A stretch of 64,000 bases of DNA, taken from NCBI GenBank assembly GCA_031267825.1, contig JAIRYJ010000036.1, positions 1-64,000 on the forward strand. The letters run 5' to 3'. The stretch is from Bifidobacteriaceae bacterium (lineage in GTDB: Bacteria > Actinomycetota > Actinomycetes > Actinomycetales > WQXJ01). Shown here one piece after another: positions 9,718 through 17,385 of the stretch; positions within the stretch are counted from its first letter, which is position 1, and each line of letters starts with the position of its first letter. Below the pieces are notes generated by a model, which worked only from the letters and a program-made list of their open reading frames with translations, had not been told where the DNA came from and searched no databases. The translations under genes and the position numbers were made by a program.

Positions 9718-10717
9718 CTAACTCATCCGGAACCTGCTTCACCCGTCCGGCGATCTCCTCCAACGGAACCAACACGATCGATTCGCCCCGCACGGCTGTC
9801 ATGACGTTGAAAGTACCGGCCGACAGCGCGTCAACCGCCGCGATCCCGAAACGTGACCCCAGAATACGGTCAGTTGGTGAGGGTGTGCCGCCGCGTTGAA
9901 CGTGACCTAAGACAGTCAAACGCGTGTCAAACCCGGTCCGTTCACGCAACTCAATCATCAAACGCTCACCAATTGACCCAGCGATGATGCGGCCTTTGTC
10001 ATCTGTTTGGGTGGAGAACTGCATACCGGTGCCTTCAGCCGGCTCAGCACCCTCGGCCACCACCACGATCGAAAAGTTGGCGTGCGACCGGTGGCGGCGG
10101 CGAATGAAGCGGGCGATCTCCTCAATATCGAACGGTTCTTCCGGCGTGATAATCAGGTCAGCTCCCCCAGCCATGCCGGCGTTGACCGCGATCCAGCCGA
10201 CAGTGTGACCCATCACTTCAACGATCATCACCCGGTTGTGTGATTCGGCGGTGGTGTGCAACCGGTCGATCGCTTCGGTGGCGATGTTGATCGCTGTGTG
10301 GAAACCAATCGAAAGGTCAGTCCCCTCAACGTCATTGTCGATTGTCTTCGGAATACCAACCACTTTGACCCCGGCTTGGGCAACCTTGTGGGCCGCCTTG
10401 AGAGTTCCATCTCCGCCGATGCAAACCAAAGCCTCAACCCGTTCAGCTTCAAGCGTTGAAAGGACACCTTCAATGCCGCCATCATTCTTGTGCGGATGGT
10501 ACCTCGCGGTGCCCAGCATGGTACCGCCACGAGGCAAAATCCCACGAACATCTTCCCTGGTCAAAGGGATAATCTCGCCTTCGACCACGCCGCGCCAGCC
10601 GTTCCGGAAACCAACCATCGAATGGCCGTACTCCATTTCCGCCCGTTTAACGACAGCCCGGATCGCGGCGTTCAGCCCGGGGACATCCCCACCGCCAGTC
10701 AAGACACCGATTCGCAT
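9692..10717 (-). CDS. pfkA: 6-phosphofructokinase
   Basis: 341 residues. Phosphorylates fructose 6-phosphate in glycolysis. GGGDVPGLNAAIR (8-20), GGDGT (101-105) and PKTIDNDV (123-130, catalytic Asp in TIDND) are clear. The glycine after GGD and the lysine in GTLKAA are the pattern of ATP-dependent rather than pyrophosphate-dependent enzymes of this actinobacterial group. A strong AAGGAGGA precedes the ATG by six bases. The 3' end is duplicated just beyond the stop codon (see repeats). It is convergent with the ROK kinase and divergent from the methyltransferase gene. Confidence 0.95.
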   Translation of the reverse strand: MRIGVLTGGGDVPGLNAAIRAVVKRAEMEYGHSMVGFRNGWRGVVEGEIIPLTREDVRGILPRGGTMLGTARYHPHKNDGGIEGVLSTLEAERVEALVCIGGDGTLKAAHKVAQAGVKVVGIPKTIDNDVEGTDLSIGFHTAINIATEAIDRLHTTAESHNRVMIVEVMGHTVGWIAVNAGMAGGADLIITPEEPFDIEEIARFIRRRHRSHANFSIVVVAEGAEPAEGTGMQFSTQTDDKGRIIAGSIGERLMIELRERTGFDTRLTVLGHVQRGGTPSPTDRILGSRFGIAAVDALSAGTFNVMTAVRGESIVLVPLEEIAGRVKQVPDELVEVARALW

Positions 10718-10806
10718 GACAATTCCTCCTTAGAGGCCAGTGACGCCGGGAACCCGGCTCTTCGATCCTACCTGCGGCTGGTGCCTCAAAATGCGATACT
10801 GGGCCG

Positions 10807-11676
10807 GTGCGTGCCGCCTTTGAGCCGGTCAATCCCGGCGAAGTACCTGACTCGCCGGAAGCTTATTGGGAAGCTGAAGCTGAGGCCTACTATGCCGAGC
10901 ACCGCCTGACCTTAGGTGATGATCGGTTGGTCTGGTGCCCGGAAGGGTTAGATGAAGACCAGGTTCACCTCTTGGGTGATGTTCGTGGCCGACGGTTACT
11001 GGAAGTTGGTTGTGGCGCCGCTCAGGGCACCCGTTGGGCGGCAGCCAATGGTGCCCAAGCGGTTGGGTTGGATTTGTCGGCTGGGATGTTGCGGGTCGCT
11101 CAGCGGATCGGCTGTGACGGGTTCAGTTTGATCCAGGCCGATGCCGCCGCCTTGCCCTTCGCCCCGGCCAGTTTTGACACGGTTTTTAGTGCCTTCGGCG
11201 CGTTGCCTCATGTCGCGTCAGTGGCTGACGTCTACCAGCAGGTCGGGCGGCTGTTGCGGCCCGGTGGGCTTTGGGTTTTAGCGACCTGCCACCCGTTCGC
11301 CTGGGTTTTCCCAGATTCGCCTGATCCAGCTGATTTGGTGGTCCGGCGGTCGTATTTTGACGCCACGCCATATACCGAAAGGGACGATGCCGCCCGCCTG
11401 GTTTACGTTCAGTGGCACAACACCGTGGCCGGCCATTTTGAGGGTTTGATCGCGGCTGGATTTGTCATTGAGCGGGTGATTGAGCCGGAATGGCCCGCAG
11501 CGGGTGTTGGTGGTGTTGGTGTTGCTGGTGGTGCTGTTGCCGGTGGTGTTAGTGCTGGTGGTGCTGCTGGTGGTGCGGCTGACGGCGAATTCGCTGCCTG
11601 GTCGCGGGCCCGTGGTCGGCTGGTGCCGTCCAGTTTGATTATTTCCGCCCGTCAGATAGTTACGTCAGATGGGTAG
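10807..11676 (+). CDS. Class I SAM-dependent methyltransferase with a Gly/Val/Ala-rich insert
   Basis: 289 residues from a GTG start. The SAM-binding motif I LLEVGCGAAQ is at 64-73, followed by GLDLSAGML (motif II) and an FDTVFSAFGALPHV motif-III-like strand, so it is a Rossmann methyltransferase of the Methyltransf_11/25 type. Substrate is unknown. Near residues 235-262 there is a simple-sequence insert rich in GGT/GTT codons, which interrupts the C-terminal part before the conserved ending. It ends in a 17-nt tail-to-tail overlap with pyk. No clear Shine-Dalgarno precedes the start, so a downstream start is possible. Confidence 0.82.
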   Translation: MRAAFEPVNPGEVPDSPEAYWEAEAEAYYAEHRLTLGDDRLVWCPEGLDEDQVHLLGDVRGRRLLEVGCGAAQGTRWAAANGAQAVGLDLSAGMLRVAQRIGCDGFSLIQADAAALPFAPASFDTVFSAFGALPHVASVADVYQQVGRLLRPGGLWVLATCHPFAWVFPDSPDPADLVVRRSYFDATPYTERDDAARLVYVQWHNTVAGHFEGLIAAGFVIERVIEPEWPAAGVGGVGVAGGAVAGGVSAGGAAGGAADGEFAAWSRARGRLVPSSLIISARQIVTSDG

Positions 11677-13111
11677 TTGACGAATCGGTTGCGACATCAA
11701 ACTGGCCGATCTGATGAACCAAGATCTGGTTGGTGGTTCCGGCTATACCAACTGGTGCGCCTGACACGATCACAACAGTTTCGCCAGTTTCACCTAAACC
11801 ATGGGAACGCAAAACCGTGTCGGTGTCCCAGATCATCCGGTCAGTGTGCTCATATTGCGGCACCTGGAAAGCCCTAATCCCCCAAGCCAATGACAGTTGG
11901 CGTTGCACATCAAGGCTCGGTGTCAAAGCGATCAACGGAATCGGTGAGCGCAACCGGGCCATCCGCCGGGCTGAATCACCAGTCTCAGTGAACGCCACCA
12001 AGTAGGCCGCCTCCATTGTGCCCGCGATCTCCGCTGCCGCTTTGGTCAGAATCCCAGGATTGGTCCGCGGTGTGGCGGTCATTAGCCGGATCCGGCCGGC
12101 CCCACCAGCTTCAACCGCTGTGATGATCCGGGCCATGGTCCGGACCGCGTCAACTGGATAAGCCCCAGCTGAGGTTTCAGCCGACAACATGACAGCGTCC
12201 GCCCCATCAAGGACCGCGTTGGCGCAATCGGAGGCTTCAGCTCTGGTTGGCCTGGGGTTCGAGATCATTGAGTCAAGCACCTGGGTGGCGACTATGACAG
12301 GCCGGGCGTACCGCCTGGCCAAATCAATGGCGTCTTTCTGGACTAGTGGAACATCTTCTAAGGGCAGTTCAACTCCCAGGTCGCCGCGCGCCACCATGAT
12401 GGCGTCAAACGTCCGGACTATGTCTGACAGATTGGTGACAGCCTGCGGCTTTTCAATCTTGGCGACAACTGGTAACACCCGGCCCTGTTGTCGCATGATT
12501 TGTTCCACCGCGTTGTAGTCACTGGCCGAGCGGACAAACGACAACGCCACTATGTCGACTCCGAGTTCAAGCATGAAACTAAGGTCAGCGATGTCTTTAG
12601 GGGTCATGGCTGGGACTGAGACAGCCACACCAGGCAGGTTCAAACCCTTATGGTCGGAGATTTCGCCGCCCACTTCAACTGTGGTGATGACCTCAGTTGG
12701 GGTGACCTGATCAATCCGAACAGCGACTTTGCCGTCATCAATCAGGATCTGGTCACGTACCCTGGCATCACCTGGTAAGCCCTGATATGTCGTCGAAGCG
12801 CGTTCTTTGGTTCCGACGGTGTCTTGAGTTGTGATGATGAACCGTTCACCGGCCACCAGTTCGACTGGTTGGTGACCAGCGAAGGTGCCCAGCCTGATCT
12901 TGGGGCCTTGCAGATCAGCCAATACGCCGACTGGCTGGCCCGTGGCCTGCGAGACTTGGCGGATTGTCTGATAAGTCATCCTGTGCTGATCGTGTGTGCC
13001 ATGTGACAAGTTCAACCGGGCGACGTTCATCCCAGCTTCGATCAGTTCAGTGATGCGCTCTCTCGAGTCGCTGGCCGGACCTATGGTGCAGACAATTTTG
13101 GCGCGTCGCAT
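11660..13111 (-). CDS. pyk: Pyruvate kinase
   Basis: 483 residues, normal length. Transfers phosphate from phosphoenolpyruvate to ADP, the last glycolytic step. The N-terminal AKIVCTIGPAS, the substrate/metal stretch MVARGDLGVELP and the active-site lysine region VVAKIEKPQA are visible. The ATG has AGGGG five bases upstream. It is separated from the AraC-type regulator upstream by 214 bp that contain a decayed copy of the palindromic repeat. In many actinobacteria gltD lies directly upstream of pyk; here four small lineage-specific genes come between. Confidence 0.97.
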   Translation of the reverse strand: MRRAKIVCTIGPASDSRERITELIEAGMNVARLNLSHGTHDQHRMTYQTIRQVSQATGQPVGVLADLQGPKIRLGTFAGHQPVELVAGERFIITTQDTVGTKERASTTYQGLPGDARVRDQILIDDGKVAVRIDQVTPTEVITTVEVGGEISDHKGLNLPGVAVSVPAMTPKDIADLSFMLELGVDIVALSFVRSASDYNAVEQIMRQQGRVLPVVAKIEKPQAVTNLSDIVRTFDAIMVARGDLGVELPLEDVPLVQKDAIDLARRYARPVIVATQVLDSMISNPRPTRAEASDCANAVLDGADAVMLSAETSAGAYPVDAVRTMARIITAVEAGGAGRIRLMTATPRTNPGILTKAAAEIAGTMEAAYLVAFTETGDSARRMARLRSPIPLIALTPSLDVQRQLSLAWGIRAFQVPQYEHTDRMIWDTDTVLRSHGLGETGETVVIVSGAPVGIAGTTNQILVHQIGQFDVATDSSTTHLT

Positions 13112-13220
13112 GTTGTCCCCTGACAGATCGATTGACTGCCAAAATCCTAGCGGCGCGGCCCGCCAGATATCCGTCCATGCGGCTCAGTCTCAGCCGAAAC
13201 ACCATTCCAAGGCGACCGCG

Positions 13221-13271
13221 GAAACTGGTCACAGTGGCTGTCTTAAGACCACTGTCTCCACTTCCCGACCA
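13221..13271. repeat. Decayed third copy of the palindromic repeat family
   Basis: The segment beginning GAAACTGGTCACAGTGGCT matches the 45.7-kb repeats (GAAACTGACCCCAGTGGCT) at 16 of 19 bases and continues to CCACTG with one gap. The stem is shortened to ACAGTGG/CCACTGT (13231-13237 and 13249-13255) around GTCTTAAGAC, itself a perfect 10-bp palindrome. A weaker match runs on to GCAGGTCA at the stop codon of the AraC gene. Beyond this repeat the pyk/AraC gap holds only the presumed pyk promoter. Confidence 0.5.
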
Positions 13272-13325
13272 CCCGACCCCAACCCAGTTGGCCCACACCA
13301 CCCGGCTCCACAGTAAACCCGCAGG

Positions 13326-14261
13326 TCACCTAGCCGCATCCGAGATGGAAACCGCCGAAGCCCCGGGAGGGTCAGTCGCACGGGCCTGGCCAGTTTGGTT
13401 TGTTCTTACCGCCTTGGCTGATTTGGCCAGAGCTGGCTTGACTGGCCGGGCCGATATGGCTGGTGAGGCGAAAGCCTGGCGCCGGAACTCAGATGGAGTC
13501 AACCCTGTCCGTTCCCGGAAGAGCCGGGCGAGCCAGCCGGAATAGTCCATGCCGCAGGCCGCGAAGGCTTGAGAGACGGACAACGCCGGATCACACAATG
13601 TTTCCCGCAATCTAGCCATACGGTACCTGAGCTGGTATTCATGCGGGCTGAGCCCAACATACTTCCTAAACTCGCGGGCGAAATGTCTGGTCGAGAACCC
13701 CGCGGCATCAGCCGCCGCAGCAGCGTTGAACGGTTCACGCCAATTGGCTTCAAGGTAGGCGATCGCCCGGGCGATCTCCGCCCGGCCGCGTACAGCCTGG
13801 CGTGTGATCATGATGGCGGCGACATAAGCTAAGCCTTCCGACTGGTCGAAGACTGGGAAGGCGGTGACGTCTTGGCTCAGTGAGACCACGTCTAGGCCAT
13901 CAAGGCGATGGTTCTGCCGGATCAGCGCCACCGGCTGGCCAACCGACGGGAATGTCACCGTCCGGCCGCTGAAAGCCTCCATCCAACCCGCAAGTCGGCT
14001 CGGTGAGACCGTCCGATCGCTCAGAATGTTGTAAGACCCAACCACCTTCTTCGGGTCCAACAAGTACCCACACCCGGCCGAAACCTGATCGAACATTCTG
14101 GTCCATGCCTGGTTGACAAAGACACTGGTTCCGTCCGGATCAAACAAGTTGACCGCGAACGGCAGCAGCTCAAAGAAGTCCCGCAGACCGCGTCCATCAA
14201 CCGACTGATCTGGCCAGATGCGGCCCAGTCTGGTGGCGTCACGCGGCAACCTGAGGTCCAT
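13326..14261 (-). CDS. PAS-domain AraC-family transcriptional regulator
   Basis: 311 residues. The N-terminal half reads as a PAS sensor (LPFAVNLFDPDGTSVFVNQAWTRMF at about 33-57). Residues ~165-265 form an AraC double helix-turn-helix, with AAAAADAAGFSTRHFAREF and the conserved GLSPHEYQLRYRMARL and GLTPSEFRR stretches. The last ~45 residues are A/P/T rich and probably disordered. Such PAS-AraC regulators respond to a small ligand bound by the PAS domain; the ligand is unknown. The gene is transcribed toward pyk and is divergent from the lipoprotein gene, either of which could be a target. Confidence 0.85.
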   Translation of the reverse strand: MDLRLPRDATRLGRIWPDQSVDGRGLRDFFELLPFAVNLFDPDGTSVFVNQAWTRMFDQVSAGCGYLLDPKKVVGSYNILSDRTVSPSRLAGWMEAFSGRTVTFPSVGQPVALIRQNHRLDGLDVVSLSQDVTAFPVFDQSEGLAYVAAIMITRQAVRGRAEIARAIAYLEANWREPFNAAAAADAAGFSTRHFAREFRKYVGLSPHEYQLRYRMARLRETLCDPALSVSQAFAACGMDYSGWLARLFRERTGLTPSEFRRQAFASPAISARPVKPALAKSAKAVRTNQTGQARATDPPGASAVSISDAAR

Positions 14262-14427
14262 CGCCTCAGCCTACCCGCCAGGTCGAGGGCTGTTTGGTCC
14301 TTCGCCGGGCCCGCCAACCAGGTCTGGCGTTTTTCGCACTGGACGCGTCCCGTCTCCTCCTATCCACCGCCAAGCCATGGCCATTTGAATATCAGGCGGC
14401 AACATCAGTTCATCAAAGGAGTCCTCT

Positions 14428-14496
14428 ATGAGTCACCCAGTCCAAGTCACGGGCGGCCCGCTTGGCCAGCCTGAACCGTCCCTAGCAAGGAGATAG
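14428..14496 (+). CDS. Possible 22-codon leader ORF upstream of the lipoprotein gene
   Basis: ATG at 14428 is preceded by AAAGGAG with a five-base spacer, as good a ribosome-binding site as any in the window. It reads 22 codons (begins MSHPVQV, ends LARR) to a TAG two bases before the lipoprotein ATG. The ribosome-binding site of the lipoprotein gene (AAGGAG) lies inside the last codons of this ORF, so translation of the two would be coupled. There is no run of one amino acid that would suggest classical attenuation. It is too short for homology judgement and may be a leader or chance. Confidence 0.4.
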   Translation: MSHPVQVTGGPLGQPEPSLARR

Positions 14497-14498
14497 AC

Positions 14499-15224
14499 AT
14501 GAAACGGCTCGTATCAACCGCCGTGATCTTGTGCCTGGCAGCGGTCTTGTCCGCCTGTGGCGCGAAGAACAACCCCGGAGGGCCAGCTGATCCAGATGAC
14601 GCCGGGCTCAACCAGGCGGCCGCTGAAATGGTTAACGACGCCATCGAAGGCGATGCCTTCTCTGAGGCCGCCGCCCTCCAATCTCTCGCCAGTCGGGGCC
14701 TCGAAAAATCGGACATTGAACCTGACTGGTCTTACAGCATCGACCAAGAGAAGATGACAACCTACGGCGATTCGAACCACGGTTCAATCGAATTCATTAG
14801 AACTGATGGCGAAATCACTGACGAGGAGTACCTGGCCTGGTTGGAGAAGGTGTTCCTGGCGACAGCCGCCCTGTCTGATGACGGCCACAATATTCAGGGC
14901 TTTTCCTTCGGTGACGGAGATATCGAAAAAACCTGGGATGAGATCGCCAACAGTGACGCCTTCATGCTGGTCTGGTCCTACAAATACAACGGCACCATCA
15001 TGGACGTCTATCCGACACTGGAAGAAGACCCAGAACAAGAATCTGAAGTCATCGTTGAAGGCAGCGCCTTCGAGATCATCTACCACCACAAGTCCGTCAA
15101 ACTCGACGTCACCACCGGGCTGCAGAAGAGCTTCGATGAGACCCTCGATGAAATGGAGGACTACCTCGACGAGCACGGCGATGAAATCGAGGACGTCTTG
15201 AAGGACGCCGGAATTGGTCAATGA
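14499..15224 (+). CDS. Acidic lipoprotein of unknown function
   Basis: 241 residues. A signal peptide with lipobox LSAC (C20) marks it for diacylglyceryl transfer by Lgt (encoded at 24 kb) and anchoring at the outer face of the membrane. The mature part is strongly acidic, with E/D-rich stretches and no cysteines after the anchor. It has no motif I recognise. The start is set by AAGGAG seven bases upstream. The strong leader ORF and short spacing suggest an mRNA of its own. It lies in the lineage-specific patch between the gltD and pyk genes. Confidence 0.75.
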   Translation: MKRLVSTAVILCLAAVLSACGAKNNPGGPADPDDAGLNQAAAEMVNDAIEGDAFSEAAALQSLASRGLEKSDIEPDWSYSIDQEKMTTYGDSNHGSIEFIRTDGEITDEEYLAWLEKVFLATAALSDDGHNIQGFSFGDGDIEKTWDEIANSDAFMLVWSYKYNGTIMDVYPTLEEDPEQESEVIVEGSAFEIIYHHKSVKLDVTTGLQKSFDETLDEMEDYLDEHGDEIEDVLKDAGIGQ

Positions 15225-15430
15225 CCACCATTTCGGTCCGTTGCCAAGATTCACCGAGCGAGACACCACACCAGCCTTGTTGGTGCCGTCTGGGCTGGTC
15301 GCGGGCCCAGGCGAACACATCGACTTGGGTCGCGCCGGATGGTATCCAACAGGTCAGCTATCCGTCCACGCCAGCTCGTGCGTCTGACCCGCCGGGCCAG
15401 ACGAAGCCAAAATCAAAAGGAGATCAAACC

Positions 15431-15886
15431 ATGACCACATGCCTCAACTGCGGCGTCCAAGCCCCTGACGGCATCAGCCACTGCCCCGCTTGCGGCACAC
15501 CCGCCAGGCCTCCAGTGGCCGATGACGTCCAAACCAACAAAGGGATGGCGGTCTTGGCTTACATCCTGTTCTTTGTTCCGCTAATCACTGGCGCGCACAA
15601 GAACTCTCCCTATGTCCGGTACCACACCAACCAAGGGACGGTGCTGTTCTTGACCGCCGTTGGTTGGGGCATTCTTTACGCCATCCTGACAGCCGTCATC
15701 ACCGCAATGCTGTTCAATCCAGCGACCTGGACCTATAGCGGTCTGGGCCTAACAGGGGTCATCACGATGATCCTCGGTTTGCTTTGGCTGATACCAGCCG
15801 CACTCTGCGTCCTTGGCATTGTTCACGCCGCCACCGGCAAAACCAAGCCGCTGCCAGTCATAGGCCGCTTCAACATAGTCAAGTAG
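15431..15886 (+). CDS. Zinc-ribbon membrane protein, DUF4870-like
   Basis: 151 residues from the ATG at 15431, chosen because AGGAG lies eight bases upstream; the longer ORF from 15221 has no site and starts inside the previous stop codon. An N-terminal zinc ribbon (C4, C7, C18, C21) is followed by three hydrophobic segments, with SPYVRYHTNQG between the first two, which resembles the conserved loop of DUF4870/Tic20-like small membrane proteins. Function is unknown. It is convergent with gltD. The 206-bp gap before it shows no other feature. Confidence 0.7.
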   Translation: MTTCLNCGVQAPDGISHCPACGTPARPPVADDVQTNKGMAVLAYILFFVPLITGAHKNSPYVRYHTNQGTVLFLTAVGWGILYAILTAVITAMLFNPATWTYSGLGLTGVITMILGLLWLIPAALCVLGIVHAATGKTKPLPVIGRFNIVK

Positions 15887-15921
15887 CCGCACCTAGCTGG
15901 GCTGTCCCCTGGGCTGGGCGG

Positions 15922-17385
15922 CTACAAGCTGAGGGGAGCCTCTAAGGCTGTCACCGGGCTGGGCAGCTCAGTTGAGCCCTGCAAATAGGCGTCAACCGCG
16001 GCCGCGCAAGCCCGGCCCTCAGCGATAGCCCACACCACCAACGATTGGCCACGTCCAGCGTCACCAGCCACAAAGACCCCATCGCGGGCGGTGGCGTAGT
16101 TAGTGTCACGCGACAGAGCACCACGCGGTGTCAACTCCAAGCCGAGCTGATCGCACAGCGGGCCAGCTTCAGGGCCGGTGAACCCCATCGCGATCAACAC
16201 CAAGTCAGCCGGAACTACCCTCTCGCTGCCCTCAACCGGCTCAAAACCACCCGAAGCCGACCGGACGGCATCGGCCAAGTGAAGTGACTCAACGTGGCCG
16301 TCATGCCCACCCAAACTAAGGGCCGTCACAGCGTAGAGACGCTCACCGCCTTCCTCATGGGATGAGGAAGTCTTGAAGACTTGCGGGAAAACCGGCCACG
16401 GCTGATGATCTGGGCGGCTCGGCGGTGGCTGCGGCAAGATCTCAAGCGACGTCACCGAACGGGCCCCCTGACGTAGCGACGTGCCAACACAATCCGATCC
16501 GGTGTCACCGCCACCAATCACAATGACATGTTTATCGGCGGCGGTAACCCGGCCAGCCACCATCCGGCCGGAGGCGACCACATTGGCTTGTTCAAGGAAC
16601 GGTTTAGCGAACATCACACCATCAAGGTCACGTCCCGGGATTGGCAAATCGCGTGGCCTAGTTGATCCGATAGCCACCACAACGGCGTCATAACGAACTG
16701 ACAGTTCCTCCCAGGTAATGTCACGGCCAATCTCCAAACCGGTCCGGAAACGGGTACCTTCAGCCTGCATTTGCGATAAACGCAAATCGAGGTGATGTTT
16801 ACCGAGTTTGAAATCAGGGATGCCATAACGCATCAGTCCGCCAGGCCGGTCCGACCGTTCATAAACCGCCACCGTGTGCCCGGCCCGCGTCAACTGTTGG
16901 GCGGCCGCCAAGCCAGCTGGCCCAGACCCGGCCACAGCGACTGTGAAACCAGTTAACCGTTCAGGGATTTGTGGTTCGATCCAACCTTCCTGGAAGGCCC
17001 GGTCAATAATGGCCATCTCCATGAACTCGATTGTGACCGGGGGTTGGCTAATACCAAGCACACAAGAACCCTCACATAAAGCCGGACAAATCCGGCCAGT
17101 GAACTCGGGGAAATTGTTTGTCGCGTGGAGCCGCTCAACCGCTGCCCGCCAGTCTCCACGCCAAGCTAGATCATTCCACTCCGGGATCAAGTTCCCCAGC
17201 GGGCAACCGCGATGACAGAACGGCACACCACAATCCATGCAACGCCCGGCTTGCCGGTTCAACATCACCGGGTCTAGTGGAACATTGGCCCGGACTTCGC
17301 GGAAGTCAAGTAGGCGCAAAGAAACTGGCCGGTCAGCCGGTAATTCACGATGACGGACTTTAAGGAATCCAGCTGGATCAGCCAC
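15922..17385 (-). CDS. gltD: Glutamate synthase small subunit (NADPH)
   Basis: 487 residues. Supplies electrons from NADPH through FAD and iron-sulphur clusters to GltB for glutamate formation. The N-terminal cysteines in [17 protein letters not shown] hold [4Fe-4S] clusters; FAD- and NADPH-binding motifs [13 protein letters not shown] and [13 protein letters not shown] are present, and [18 protein letters not shown] is the family's C-terminal FAD motif. It starts at GTG with GGAGGTGG upstream and overlaps the end of gltB by 8 nt. Confidence 0.97.
   Translation of the reverse strand: MADPAGFLKVRHRELPADRPVSLRLLDFREVRANVPLDPVMLNRQAGRCMDCGVPFCHRGCPLGNLIPEWNDLAWRGDWRAAVERLHATNNFPEFTGRICPALCEGSCVLGISQPPVTIEFMEMAIIDRAFQEGWIEPQIPERLTGFTVAVAGSGPAGLAAAQQLTRAGHTVAVYERSDRPGGLMRYGIPDFKLGKHHLDLRLSQMQAEGTRFRTGLEIGRDITWEELSVRYDAVVVAIGSTRPRDLPIPGRDLDGVMFAKPFLEQANVVASGRMVAGRVTAADKHVIVIGGGDTGSDCVGTSLRQGARSVTSLEILPQPPPSRPDHQPWPVFPQVFKTSSSHEEGGERLYAVTALSLGGHDGHVESLHLADAVRSASGGFEPVEGSERVVPADLVLIAMGFTGPEAGPLCDQLGLELTPRGALSRDTNYATARDGVFVAGDAGRGQSLVVWAIAEGRACAAAVDAYLQGSTELPSPVTALEAPLSL

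Noticed and set aside
15221-15430. N-terminal extension of the zinc-ribbon protein from 15221
   Set aside because: It lacks a ribosome-binding site; AGGAG is before the ATG at 15431, and the zinc ribbon starts there.
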